A stretch of 64,000 nucleotides of DNA from a virus (IMGVR_UViG_3300026519_000001:1-64000); one strand, 5' to 3'. Counted from the stretch's first letter, positions 1 through 6,875 are shown. Numbers and translations: made by a program. The notes: generated by a model from the sequence alone, not told the origin.

Positions 1-564
1 TCAACAAAGGGCATCAAAGAAACGACAAGTAGCAATCAAAAATACATCTATGGTGGTGTATATCATGATGTTGTTATAAGTAATGTCGCAGCTGGACTTA
101 GTAGTCAAAAACAAACTCCTTATGTAGTTATTGAAATGTATACAGCAGAGGGAGGAAAAGAGTCAGCAAAAGAATTTCAATTCTATTTCTCTGAAAATGC
201 AGCAGAAAAATCAATGGTGAAGATACAACATATATTTACTAAAATTGGTAAATTAGAAGATTTTGAGAATATTGTTGCAAATGATACTGTATCATTTGCA
301 GCTGCAATTAAGCCATTAATTATTAATGGACATCTTAGAATGAAATTTACTGCTGAACAATATGAGAATACAGCAGGAGAGGTTAAAGATGTAGCTCGTA
401 TTGGATTACCTCCATTTGCAGAAGCAATTGCACCAGGGTCATCTAATGAGGTGGTAGCTGATGCTGACACTGCGTTAGTATATGATAAAAACAATCAATG
501 GGATTATAAAAAATTAGCTGTTAATCCAGATATTAATAGTTCAAATAATGACGCTCCATTTTAA
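1..564 (+). CDS. Single-stranded DNA-binding protein-like (5' end outside window)
   Basis: The reading frame is open from base 1, so the gene begins upstream and the ATG at 136 is probably internal; 187 codons are visible. The product is a soluble, beta-rich protein ending in an acidic/hydrophobic tip (..SSNNDAPF), the kind of C-terminal tail used by SSB proteins to recruit partners. Its place just before a primase gene supports a replication role. Family assignment is by tail, size and context only. A hairpin terminator follows 26 nt after the stop. Confidence 0.5.
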   Translation, partial: STKGIKETTSSNQKYIYGGVYHDVVISNVAAGLSSQKQTPYVVIEMYTAEGGKESAKEFQFYFSENAAEKSMVKIQHIFTKIGKLEDFENIVANDTVSFAAAIKPLIINGHLRMKFTAEQYENTAGEVKDVARIGLPPFAEAIAPGSSNEVVADADTALVYDKNNQWDYKKLAVNPDINSSNNDAPF

Positions 565-589
565 GATGTTTTAGTTTAATTAGTGTTTT

Positions 590-623
590 AAGGGCTTGTA
601 GTATTTACTACTTGCCCTTTTTT
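590..623 (+). terminator. Rho-independent terminator after the SSB-like gene
   Basis: Arms AGGGC (591-595) and GCCCT (614-618), with a second inner stem GTAGT (598-602)/ACTAC (607-611), are followed by six T (618-623). It separates the SSB-like gene from the primase gene. Confidence 0.75.
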
Positions 624-651
624 ATTTAAAAATCATTAAAATTTAAAAAAT

Positions 652-1653
652 ATGTCATTATTTAATACTATAGGACTAAAAGAAGAAGTTTTAATAAAAG
701 AAAATATACTTAAATATATATCTGAATATGATGTTTATAATTATTATTTGCCTGGTATTAAAATAGGAAAAGTATATAAATCTCCTTTTAGATCTGATAA
801 ACAAGCTTCATTTGGCATTTTTATTGGTTTTGATGGAGAGCTTGCTTTTAATGATTATAGACTAGGTGGTGGAGACTTTATTAAATTTGTGACTTGGATA
901 GAGCAATGTAGTTATATTGATGCATTAAATCATATTAATAATATTTTTGATTTAAAATTTCTTCCTAGAGGAGGAGTAAATAGAATATATATAAAACCTG
1001 CATTAATAAGTAAATACAAACCTAAAGCTAAACACAAACCTAAAATTTATATTAAATCTAGAGAATGGAATAGTATTGATGCTGAATATTGGTATCCTTT
1101 AATTGAAAGTGATGTAAAACCTGCCAATCCAATTAAATACTTTTGGATTGATAAGCAATTATTTGGAACAGCACCTTTAGCATATTCTTATAAATATGGG
1201 AAAAATGTTTATAAAATATACCAGCCCACTAAAGATAGAAAAGAAGGTAAATGGTGGTCTAATATTTCTGCTAGCACTCCTTGGTTCGGACATAATAATC
1301 TACCCGATACAGGTGATTATTTATTTGTAGCATCATCTAATAAAGATGCACTGGTCTTAATAGCCTTGGGTTATAATGCTATTGCTCCCCATAGTGAGTC
1401 ACAAACATTTACCCCTGAACAACATGCGGAATATAGCTTTAGATTTAAAAACATTGTTGTGTTTTTTGATAATGATACAACAGGTATTTTAAAAGCATAT
1501 AGATTTAATGATTTATATGGTACAACTTCTTTGTTTCTTGAAGAAAAAGATACTAAAGATCCATTCGAGTTTATTAAAAAATATACATTATTAGATTTAC
1601 GAGATTATATAGAACAAGAATTAAAAATAGAAGAGAAGAGAAAAATTTTATAA
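652..1653 (+). CDS. DnaG-type primase with TOPRIM domain
   Basis: The 333-aa protein has a DnaG-like layout. An N-terminal module (about residues 45-105) follows the primase zinc-binding fold pattern (SPFRSDKQASF ... FNDYRLGGGDFI) but has lost the metal cysteines/histidine. A TOPRIM domain follows (about 220-290) with FFDNDTTG as the acidic motif. The usual TOPRIM glutamate position reads ASSNKDAL, the variant form I associate with crAss-like phages. It would make RNA primers for phage replication. It lies downstream of an SSB-like gene and behind its terminator, so it may have its own promoter. DnaG assignment is firm at fold level; activity is inferred. Confidence 0.8.
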   Translation: MSLFNTIGLKEEVLIKENILKYISEYDVYNYYLPGIKIGKVYKSPFRSDKQASFGIFIGFDGELAFNDYRLGGGDFIKFVTWIEQCSYIDALNHINNIFDLKFLPRGGVNRIYIKPALISKYKPKAKHKPKIYIKSREWNSIDAEYWYPLIESDVKPANPIKYFWIDKQLFGTAPLAYSYKYGKNVYKIYQPTKDRKEGKWWSNISASTPWFGHNNLPDTGDYLFVASSNKDALVLIALGYNAIAPHSESQTFTPEQHAEYSFRFKNIVVFFDNDTTGILKAYRFNDLYGTTSLFLEEKDTKDPFEFIKKYTLLDLRDYIEQELKIEEKRKIL

Positions 1654-1682
1654 AATATACAATTAATTAAAAAAATAATAAA

Positions 1683-1877
1683 ATGAAAAATTTAGATGAA
1701 AAAGTTAAAAATTATTTAGAATTGAGATTCGAAAAAGTAAGACACACAGATAAAGGATTTAGAATTAATATTAACGAACTCAATAAAAGAGATCTTAATA
1801 TTTTAACAGAAATAGAGTGCAATAATGAAATTTTAATAAAAAGATCTGGCACAGGATTAGTTATAATTATAGAATAA
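1683..1877 (+). CDS. Small hypothetical protein (64 aa)
   Basis: Starts 29 nt after the primase stop, same strand. Charged, with a predicted helix-strand pattern and a short hydrophobic C-terminus (..GTGLVIIIE). No family recognised. Likely co-transcribed with the primase. Confidence 0.55.
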   Translation: MKNLDEKVKNYLELRFEKVRHTDKGFRININELNKRDLNILTEIECNNEILIKRSGTGLVIIIE

Positions 1878-1947
1878 TTTAATTAAAAAAACAAAAATAA
1901 TTAAAAGGTAATTATTCAAAATAAATAATAACTTTAATAATAAAATT

Positions 1948-2217
1948 ATGACAGACAAAAAGAAACCTAAAAGAAAAGTTCTTTCTAAAAGAACACAAGC
2001 GGTAAATAAAGCTGCAAAAAAAACTGCTAAACTAATTAAAAAAGGCAAAGGGGGTTCAGCAAATGCATCAGGTGTAGGTAAAATATCTATAATGTCTAAA
2101 GTAGGACCTTCTAGCTTAACAGGAAGTAGGCAACCAGCTAATAGTCCTAAATTCACAGGAAATTCACCTGGTAGCGGAGGCAATCTTGTTAAAAAGAAAG
2201 TGAGAAAAAAAAAGTAA
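1948..2217 (+). CDS. Small, very basic disordered protein (89 aa)
   Basis: Lys/Arg-rich N-terminus (TDKKKPKRKVLSKRT) and C-terminus (LVKKKVRKKK) flank a Gly/Ser/Pro/Asn-rich low-complexity centre. No cysteines, no hydrophobic core. The composition resembles histone-H1-like or DNA-condensing proteins, so nucleic-acid binding is the simplest inference. The last base of its stop is the first base of the next ATG (TAATG), indicating translational coupling. Confidence 0.6.
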   Translation: MTDKKKPKRKVLSKRTQAVNKAAKKTAKLIKKGKGGSANASGVGKISIMSKVGPSSLTGSRQPANSPKFTGNSPGSGGNLVKKKVRKKK

Positions 2218-2423
2218 TGGATAAAATAATAAAAACAATATCAATTACTTGGAATATTACAGATGTTATTGAGAAAGCTAAGGAATTAGGATTTAATTTA
2301 ACAAATAAACAAGCATCTGAAATATTACAAATTATAAAAAATAAACATGATTGTAATGAAGGTATTAATTGGATAGTGATACAAACTCATATTGAAATGT
2401 ATATGAATAAATTAAATAAATAA
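2217..2423 (+). CDS. Small hypothetical protein (68 aa), coupled to the basic protein
   Basis: ATG overlaps the preceding stop by one base. Mostly helical and charged (WNITDVIEKAKELGF..ASEILQIIKNKHDCNEGINWIVI). The pattern is common in small Bacteroidota phage proteins of unknown role. It is the last gene before the palindrome at 2461. Confidence 0.55.
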   Translation: MDKIIKTISITWNITDVIEKAKELGFNLTNKQASEILQIIKNKHDCNEGINWIVIQTHIEMYMNKLNK

Positions 2424-2456
2424 TTAGTATATTTTGAACTCAATTGTGATTAATAG

Positions 2457-2488
2457 TTGAAAATTGTCTCAAATATTTACTATATTTG
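2457..2488 (+). promoter_or_regulatory. Candidate Bacteroidota-type promoter upstream of the methylase
   Basis: TATATTTG at 2481-2488 matches the Bacteroidetes -7 element TAnnTTTG, and a TTG lies at 2457-2459, 21 nt upstream, as expected for the -33 element. Predicted start near 2495, just before the methylase ATG at 2515. The -7 box lies inside the right arm of the 2461-2497 palindrome, so that palindrome could equally be an operator. Confidence 0.45.
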
Positions 2489-2503
2489 AGACAATTTTTT
2501 TTT
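2461..2503 (+). terminator. 15-bp perfect palindrome with T-tract: terminator (or operator)
   Basis: Arms 2461-2475 and 2483-2497 are perfectly complementary over 15 bp with a 7-nt loop, followed by a T-run to 2503. As a terminator it would end the replication operon and insulate the accessory block. It marks the left edge of the anomalous region. Confidence 0.7.
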
Positions 2504-2514
2504 AATAAAAAAAT

Positions 2515-2943
2515 ATGAAAGATAGAAACATCCAACATAAAGACGATTGGGCGACACCAGCATATTTTTATGATGAATTAAACAAAGAGTTTGATTTTAA
2601 CTTTGATCCTTGCCCGTATCTGCACGATTTTAGTAAATGGAACGGACTTGAAATTGAATGGAAGGAGCGAAATTTTATTAACCCACCTTATAGCAGAAAA
2701 CTGAAAGCCGCATTTGTAATTAAGGCAATAGAAGAAAGTAAAAAAGGTAAATTATGTGTAATGCTTTTGCCTGTGAGTACAAGCACTCAATTATTCCACA
2801 AACACATATTGCCGAATGCAAAAGAAATACGATTTATAGAAAAAAGAATAAAATTTTGCGGTGTAAATACAAAAGGAGAATATGTTACAGGCAAATCAGG
2901 CATGCACGATAGTATGTTGGTGGTGTTTGATGGACGCACTTAG
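2515..2943 (+). CDS. Dam-like DNA N6-adenine methyltransferase
   Basis: The 142-aa protein matches the small phage Dam family: DDWATP near residues 10-15, the FDPCP stretch (30-34) and the catalytic NPPY at 56-59, then MLLPVSTSTQLFH and the closing strand. It would methylate adenine in DNA, probably to evade host restriction. It stands between the 2461 palindrome and the first attC-like R'' (2957, 13 nt after its stop). It is therefore either the last ordinary phage gene or the first cassette; no matching 5' cassette end (GTTGTGC) is visible upstream. Confidence 0.85.
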   Translation: MKDRNIQHKDDWATPAYFYDELNKEFDFNFDPCPYLHDFSKWNGLEIEWKERNFINPPYSRKLKAAFVIKAIEESKKGKLCVMLLPVSTSTQLFHKHILPNAKEIRFIEKRIKFCGVNTKGEYVTGKSGMHDSMLVVFDGRT

Positions 2944-2956
2944 CATTTTTTATTGT

Positions 2957-3320
2957 GCACAACGAATAGCATAAGCGTAGTGCGACTTTAGAAACGAAAT
3001 TTCAAAATAATAACAGAACTAATAATTAAAGATTATGGATAACGAAATTAAAATTGAAGCAAAAGAATTAGTGAATAAAATATACCAACCTCTTGGATCT
3101 TTAGATTGTAAAGTAAATAGTGATACAATGTGGGAATATGCACAAGGCAGAACGATTGAAATTGTGGAACATTTTATTGCGAAAATGCCAGAGGGTTCTG
3201 CAAATTGGTTGCATCATAGAAAGTTGATAGACGCTATTAATAATCTTTAATTATGGCATTTGAAACACTAAACTTGATTTTAAGCACTGTATTAAGCATT
3301 ACGCTTATGCAGTGTTGTAA
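2957..3320 (+). repeat. attC-like site 1, with an ORF in its loop
   Basis: R'' GCACAAC 2957-2963; L arms GCATAAGCGTA (2969-2979) and TACGCTTATGC (3300-3310) pair perfectly over 11 bp; R' GTTGTAA 3314-3320. The 320-nt loop holds the 71-aa ORF at 3035-3250. Far longer than usual attC sites (about 57-141 nt). Confidence 0.75.
3035..3250 (+). CDS. Small hypothetical protein (71 aa) in the loop of attC-like site 1
   Basis: Charged helical protein (EAKELVNKIYQPLG ... MPEGSANWLHHRKLIDAINNL), no family recognised. The ATG follows AATAATTAAAGATT, a leader-like stretch that recurs before the ORF at 5771, which also lies in an attC loop. After the stop, a segment similar to that at 5963-5985 leads into the right arm of the site. 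Confidence 0.6.
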   Translation: MDNEIKIEAKELVNKIYQPLGSLDCKVNSDTMWEYAQGRTIEIVEHFIAKMPEGSANWLHHRKLIDAINNL

Positions 3321-3342
3321 AATCGTTTTAATGTTTTACAAC
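3314..3342 (+). repeat. ORF-less micro-cassette, copy 1
   Basis: A 29-nt unit bounded by R' GTTGTAAAA and the complementary R'' TTTTACAAC, with only about 11 nt between them. An identical 29-nt copy lies at 6026-6054. It reads as a cassette stripped of its gene. Confidence 0.7.
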
Positions 3343-3469
3343 GATTTGTATATGTGGTGTTGCGTGATTTAGCACCGAACTATTAAGAAATACTTAAACG
3401 TTCAAATTAAGCACGAAAATTAATAAATAAACAATAACCAAGCAATAACATATATACCGTGTTATATGC
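3336..3469 (+). repeat. attC-like site 2
   Basis: R'' TTACAAC 3336-3342 with left arm to 3357 (..TATATGTGG); right arm 3448-3469 (ACATATATACC..) ending in R' GTTATAT 3461-3467. Loop about 90 nt, no ORF. Confidence 0.75.
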
Positions 3470-3485
3470 TTTTAAAAATAACAAA

Positions 3486-3752
3486 ATGTTAAGAAAATTA
3501 TTTAATAAAATAATACCCGTATCTGATGGAATTAAAAAATTAGGACAGCAAATGATTGACAATCCTTTAGACTGGGTTCAAGGGCAATATGAGTTTGTAA
3601 ATCGCAAAAATAGGGATGTTGCAATATGGACTTGCAATGGAATTAATTCGATTAAAATATTTGGATTTGATGGATTAACTAAAAGCGAAAAAATATATAT
3701 AAACAACTGTATAAAGATGGCAATTGCAAATAGATTAGTTCAGTCTCTATAA
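3486..3752 (+). CDS. Cassette-encoded hypothetical protein (88 aa)
   Basis: The ATG at 3486 is preferred over an upstream in-frame TTG that would lie inside the attC R' box. Basic N-terminus (MLRKLFNKIIPVS), then a compact alpha/beta domain with WTCNGINSIKIFGFDG. No family recognised. Its cassette ends match exactly: GTTATATGC (3461-3469) and GCATATAAC (3755-3763). Confidence 0.65.
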   Translation: MLRKLFNKIIPVSDGIKKLGQQMIDNPLDWVQGQYEFVNRKNRDVAIWTCNGINSIKIFGFDGLTKSEKIYINNCIKMAIANRLVQSL

Positions 3753-3754
3753 TT

Positions 3755-3890
3755 GCATATAACGATTTTAATAAGAATAGTAGCCGAAAATGAAACGCAA
3801 AACTTATAAAATTGAACAGAATTATAAACATAGATAATAGCTTAAATAAACAGCTTAACTCGGCTATTATTTTTATTTTTTGTTAGGCAC
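3755..3890 (+). repeat. attC-like site 3
   Basis: R'' GCATATAAC 3755-3763, left arm to 3786 (AATAAGAATAGTAGCCG); right arm 3861-3890 (CGGCTATTATTTTTATT..) with R' GTTAGGC 3882-3888. The left arm differs from that of the site at 9435 at only about two of 30 positions. Confidence 0.88.
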
Positions 3891-3898
3891 TTTAATTT

Positions 3899-4210
3899 AT
3901 GGATAATAGAAAATGGCTCAAAAGAAAATACCCAAAAACATTTAATGAGATAAATAATTTTCTTGATAATGAAACTTTGATATTTGTTAAAAAAGGAAAA
4001 TATAAAATAGGTATGATAACAGAAGATATTATACAAGAGGATATTATATATTTAAAAGGAACTTTATGTTATTTTAAACGAAGTAATCCTATAAATAGTT
4101 ATAATTATCCGTTGCATACAATTTCTGTAAAAGATATACATAATGTAACGCTTAGTAATTATCATAATTTTTGGGTAACACCCAATAATGTAATTGAAAT
4201 TTTTGAATGA
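3899..4210 (+). CDS. Cassette-encoded hypothetical protein (103 aa)
   Basis: Starts 9 nt after the R' region of site 3. N-terminus MDNRKWLKRKYPKTFNEINNF followed by a beta-rich segment that could be an SH3-like barrel (FVKKGKYKIGMITEDIIQ, KGTLCYF). No family recognised. Cassette ends GTTAGGCAC (3882-3890) and GTGCCTAAC (4215-4223) are perfectly complementary. Confidence 0.65.
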   Translation: MDNRKWLKRKYPKTFNEINNFLDNETLIFVKKGKYKIGMITEDIIQEDIIYLKGTLCYFKRSNPINSYNYPLHTISVKDIHNVTLSNYHNFWVTPNNVIEIFE

Positions 4211-4214
4211 TATT

Positions 4215-4316
4215 GTGCCTAACGTTGAATCTATGTGTAGTACAGCCATACATATAGTTTCATCGTTTAATAAAAATGTTAATTGGCTGTATTACATATA
4301 GATAGTGTTATGTGGC
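4215..4316 (+). repeat. attC-like site 4
   Basis: R'' GTGCCTAAC 4215-4223; left arm ATGTGTAGTACAGCCA (4233-4248) pairs with TGGCTGTATTACATAT (4284-4299); R' GTTATGT 4307-4313. 102 nt, a typical attC size. Confidence 0.9.
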
Positions 4317-4325
4317 GTTTTATTT

Positions 4326-4550
4326 ATGGAACAAAGAAATATTAATAATGTTATTTGGTTTTATTACGACAGTGTAATGGAATTTTTGCAAGATTTAATA
4401 GAATATGAATGCGAAATATTTAGAGATGAATATGGTCGTAGGTGGCAATATAAGAAGTACAAATTTTATTTTGCTGATATAAATGAAGAATTAACGGAAG
4501 GACTTTCGTGTTTGCACTTGTTTAAATCAGGAATTACAAATGCCACCTAA
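4326..4550 (+). CDS. Cassette-encoded hypothetical protein (74 aa)
   Basis: ATG 4326 chosen (MEQRNINNVIWFYY); an earlier start would lie in the attC. Acidic/aromatic small protein, no family recognised. Its stop TAA (4548-4550) is part of the R'' box CCTAAC. Cassette ends GTTATGTGGC (4307-4316) and GCCACCTAAC (4542-4551) differ by one base. Confidence 0.65.
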   Translation: MEQRNINNVIWFYYDSVMEFLQDLIEYECEIFRDEYGRRWQYKKYKFYFADINEELTEGLSCLHLFKSGITNAT

Positions 4551-4636
4551 CAACAGGATAACAGCAATTGCGTATATATTATAAACGAATATTAATTTTA
4601 CTAACATTAGGTAATATTAATTATTTGTTGTTACTT
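4542..4636 (+). repeat. attC-like site 5 (diverged right arm)
   Basis: R'' GCCACCTAAC 4542-4551. The left arm at 4546-4572 is identical over 27 nt to 11312-11338 of site 19. The right arm (4611-4633) pairs only weakly. R' lies in GTTGTTAC (4627-4634); its complement recurs in the R'' at 5317-5323 that ends the next cassette. Confidence 0.6.
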
Positions 4637-4663
4637 TGAATTAACAAAAAAAAGAGAGCAATT

Positions 4664-4930
4664 ATGATAAATAGAACTATTGAAATTGAAGATTTAGACA
4701 AAGAGCTGTCTATTACAGTAAAAATTAACTTTTCGGGAGACTGGGAAGAACATTTTGAACATGAAGGAAAAATTGAATATCAGCCAAAATTTAATGAAAT
4801 ACTTAGGGTTGTTGATATTAGTGATAACCCGAAGCATAGTCATAGCATTTTGGAAATTGCCGATGAGCATTACGAAATTGCCAATAAATATTTAGAAAAT
4901 CACGATGTGATGGAGGAGCTAAACCACTAA
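4664..4930 (+). CDS. Cassette-encoded hypothetical protein (88 aa)
   Basis: Preceded by AGAGAGC, an unusually good Shine-Dalgarno-like sequence for this contig. Acidic protein rich in Glu/His (EEHFEHEGKIEYQPKFNEI). No family recognised. First of three ORFs in one long cassette (about 4628-5323). Confidence 0.65.
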   Translation: MINRTIEIEDLDKELSITVKINFSGDWEEHFEHEGKIEYQPKFNEILRVVDISDNPKHSHSILEIADEHYEIANKYLENHDVMEELNH

Positions 4931-4933
4931 ATT

Positions 4934-5155
4934 ATGAAAAATATAATAATTTTAATGATTATTGCAGCAACATTAAGCTGCTCTAAAAAAGAAGAAATTA
5001 ATTGCAAGTGTGATTTTATTTCTTATGAAAGAGAAAATAGGGACTCGGAGTAGGTTGAGAAAAGCAGAATAAGCAGAATAACAGAGTGCGGTAAGCCACC
5101 ATTCTTTATTATTAGCAACACAGAATTATCTAAAGATGTAATTTCTTGCAATTAG
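4934..5155 (+). pseudogene. Small lipoprotein gene interrupted by an in-frame TAG
   Basis: The ATG starts 3 nt after the previous stop. Residues 1-17 form a lipoprotein signal (ILMIIAATLSCSKKEE, lipobox LSC with Cys16). Codon 40 (5051-5053) is TAG; the same frame continues with Cys-containing sequence (..RITECGKPPFFI..ISCN) to TAG at 5153-5155. It is either a nonsense-mutated 73-aa lipoprotein or a 39-aa peptide. The next ORF begins 2 nt after the distal stop, suggesting the original gene ran to 5155. Confidence 0.55.
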
Positions 5156-5157
5156 TT

Positions 5158-5361
5158 ATGGAAAAGTCAGAAAATAAATTAAAAGAGCAACAACTTAGGG
5201 CAGAAATTAGAATTATGCTATCAAAGTATATAGACAACTCACCGTCAATATCTTTAATAGAAAATAAGATAAGAGACCTTGAGCTGCTTGTTTTTAATCG
5301 TGCTTATAAACAAGTATCACAACGATTTGTATATGATTTTGTAGGCATTACGAGCCACTAA
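5158..5361 (+). CDS. Cassette-encoded hypothetical protein (67 aa) running into its attC
   Basis: ATG 5158 chosen (MEKSENKLKEQQLRAEIRIML); helical, probably coiled-coil. The last 15 codons (..RFVYDFVGITSH) are encoded by the R''/left arm of site 6 (5317-5346), so the attC supplies its C-terminus. No family recognised. Confidence 0.55.
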   Translation: MEKSENKLKEQQLRAEIRIMLSKYIDNSPSISLIENKIRDLELLVFNRAYKQVSQRFVYDFVGITSH

Positions 5362-5447
5362 TTTTTTGAATTACCTACATATTTGAAACGAGAAAATAAA
5401 TTTGAATTATTAACCAAATCGCCTATAAATTATATACTTTGTTATAT
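5317..5447 (+). repeat. attC-like site 6
   Basis: R'' TCACAAC 5317-5323; left arm to 5346 (..GTATATGATTTTGTAGGC) pairs with GCCTATAAATTATATAC (5421-5437); R' GTTATAT 5441-5447. The left half is coding sequence of the preceding ORF. Confidence 0.8.
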
Positions 5448-5473
5448 ATCTGGGCGGTTTTAAAGACTAAATT

Positions 5474-5686
5474 ATGATAGAAGAGTTAGAGAAAACAACA
5501 GACTACGCTAAGAAGTACAGAGGTGTAGCACAGCAATCACTTGAAAGAAACAATTATATGAACCAAATAGAAGATGGGGAGCAAATACAGCAAAGGATTA
5601 TAGATGCTGTGCTGGTTGACTTTATAAACTACATTGGAATGATGCACGGAATTGATTATGGAATTTATACAAAAGACTTAATGTAG
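5474..5686 (+). CDS. Cassette-encoded hypothetical protein (70 aa)
   Basis: Starts 26 nt after R'. Helical N-terminus (MIEELEKTTDYAKKYRGVAQQ) and a hydrophobic C-terminal helix (IDAVLVDFINYIGMMHGIDYG). No family recognised. The cassette ends share GTTATAT/ATATAAC (5441-5447, 5693-5699). Confidence 0.6.
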   Translation: MIEELEKTTDYAKKYRGVAQQSLERNNYMNQIEDGEQIQQRIIDAVLVDFINYIGMMHGIDYGIYTKDLM

Positions 5687-5690
5687 CCTT

Positions 5691-6032
5691 GCATATAACT
5701 ATTGCTATATGAATAGTGCGGATAAAATACACGAAACTTTGAATTAAACACAAACCTAATAATTAAAATTATGTACTTAATAAAAATAAAAACTCATAAC
5801 AATCACGGATGCTGGTTAAGGTCTTTTTACGATGGCGACCCTGATAGAACATTGATAAGAGAAAGTGCTTTGAAGTTTGCAAAGAAAAAGATGGCAGAAG
5901 GTAAAGTAAAAATGCTTAACCAACTACACCCTAATAGAAGTTTTGAATTAGAGAAATTTTAATTATGACATTTGAAACACTAAACGTTAATTACAGCACG
6001 AAACCAAGCATTATTTATATAGCGTGTTGTAA
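5691..6032 (+). repeat. attC-like site 7, with an ORF in its loop
   Basis: R'' GCATATAAC 5691-5699; left arm GCTATATGAATAGTGC (5704-5719) pairs at 14 of 16 positions with GCATTATTTATATAGC (6008-6023); R' GTTGTAA 6026-6032. The loop contains the ORF 5771-5962. Same architecture as site 1, and its right half is homologous to that of site 1. Confidence 0.75.
5771..5962 (+). CDS. Small hypothetical protein (63 aa) in the loop of attC-like site 7
   Basis: MYLIKIKTHNNHGCWLRSF.. then a Lys-rich helix (ALKFAKKKMAEGKVKM). No family recognised. The leader AATAATTAAAATT resembles the one before ORF 3035, although the two proteins are unrelated in sequence. Confidence 0.6.
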   Translation: MYLIKIKTHNNHGCWLRSFYDGDPDRTLIRESALKFAKKKMAEGKVKMLNQLHPNRSFELEKF

Positions 6033-6054
6033 AATCGTTTTAATGTTTTACAAC
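6026..6054 (+). repeat. ORF-less micro-cassette, copy 2
   Basis: 29-nt sequence identical to 3314-3342. In both places it joins the R' of a loop-ORF site to the R'' of a normal attC-like site, so a segment larger than 29 nt was probably duplicated. Confidence 0.7.
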
Positions 6055-6141
6055 GGTTGGTATATGTGTTGTACGCCAATCACTTAACTTAAATTTTAGT
6101 ACGACACTTAATAGGCGTATAACATATATACCTTGTTGTGT
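6048..6141 (+). repeat. attC-like site 8
   Basis: R'' TTACAAC 6048-6054; left arm GTATATGTGTTGTACGCC (6060-6077) pairs at 16 of 18 positions with GGCGTATAACATATATAC (6114-6131); R' GTTGTGT 6135-6141. 94 nt; the left arm carries extra bases next to R''. Confidence 0.92.
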
Positions 6142-6168
6142 GTAGTACGGGTAAATAAAGAAGAAATT

Positions 6169-6363
6169 ATGAAGAAATATTTTAGAAAAGACAAACCAAA
6201 TAAAGACCAAATAATTGGGTTTAAATCGAAAAAAGGATTTTATCCTGAGATTGGTGTATTCCAAACATTTGATAATGGCATTGAAGAAGTTTATATACCT
6301 GCAAATGATGATGTAGAGAAGTTATTAGAAATTGAATATTGGTTTGAAGTACCTAAAAAGTAG
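6169..6363 (+). CDS. Cassette-encoded hypothetical protein (64 aa)
   Basis: ATG 6169 (MKKYFRKDKPNKDQIIGF) follows AAAGAAGA. Basic N-terminus and acidic C-terminal half (VYIPANDDVEKLLEIEYWFEVP). No family recognised. Cassette ends GTTGTGT and GCACAAC match with one G.T change and extend outward (..GTAGTA / TATTAC..). Confidence 0.6.
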   Translation: MKKYFRKDKPNKDQIIGFKSKKGFYPEIGVFQTFDNGIEEVYIPANDDVEKLLEIEYWFEVPKK

Positions 6364-6369
6364 TATTAC

Positions 6370-6502
6370 GCACAACGAGTTACTTGTATGAGTAGTAGCC
6401 GTAAATAAGCACAGAATTGAGTAGATACAAAATAAATTAATAACAAGGTAATAGTTTATAAATACAGCCTAACACGGCTATTACTTATACAAATTGTTAG
6501 GC
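6370..6502 (+). repeat. attC-like site 9
   Basis: R'' GCACAAC 6370-6376; left arm TTGTATGAGTAGTAGCCG (6384-6401) pairs at 16 of 18 positions with CGGCTATTACTTATACAA (6475-6492); R' GTTAGGC 6496-6502. Confidence 0.92.
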
Positions 6503-6511
6503 AACGTTATT

Positions 6512-6736
6512 ATGAGTGAAAGTAAATTAAGAATATTCGGTGGAAAAGATGATGTTAGTTTTTGGAGTGATAAGCCTATGCGAAGAGGTAATCCAAACTT
6601 TAAAGAGAAATGGTATCATATACATTGGTATAATATTCTGTATCATCCAAAACATAAATCGACTGATGGTTCTATTGTAGAAGAAATGACAAATATAAAT
6701 CTATATAAATGTAGATGTGGTAAATGTAAGCAGTAG
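6512..6736 (+). CDS. Cassette-encoded hypothetical protein (74 aa) with C-terminal Cys motif
   Basis: ATG 6512 lies just inside the cassette. His/Trp-rich centre (WYHIHWYNILYHPKHKS) and a closing CRCGKCKQ motif suggest metal binding; only half a zinc-ribbon's worth of cysteines is present. Cassette ends GTTAGGCAAC (6496-6505) and GTTGCCTAAC (6743-6752) are perfectly complementary over 10 bp. Confidence 0.65.
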   Translation: MSESKLRIFGGKDDVSFWSDKPMRRGNPNFKEKWYHIHWYNILYHPKHKSTDGSIVEEMTNINLYKCRCGKCKQ

Positions 6737-6742
6737 GCTAAT

Positions 6743-6875
6743 GTTGCCTAACGGTTTGGCTATGTGTAGTGCCGACCTTGATAAATAACTACACTAACTT
6801 AAAACACTGAAACAATGGATAAAGAACATATTAAACAAGAAGAAAACAAGGCATTACATATAGGTGTTGTTGTGT
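6743..6875 (+). repeat. attC-like site 10 (right half inside a coding sequence)
   Basis: R'' GCCTAAC 6746-6752; left arm CTATGTGTAGTGCC (6760-6773) pairs with GGCATTACATATAG (6850-6863). R' GTTGTGT 6869-6875 lies inside the ORF 6815-7015. The next R'' (ACACACAAC, 7019-7027) is the exact complement of GTTGTGTGT here, fixing the cassette boundary. Confidence 0.75.

Noticed and set aside
4934-5155. TAG stop-codon reassignment, known in some crAss-like phages
   Set aside because: The giant late genes contain no in-frame TAG, and several cassette ORFs end properly in TAG just before attC boxes; one interrupted ORF is not enough.
5431-5443. attC right arms acting as -7 promoter boxes (..TATACTTTG..)
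   Set aside because: Most read TAnnnTTTG, one base too long for TAnnTTTG, and no consistent -33 element lies upstream.
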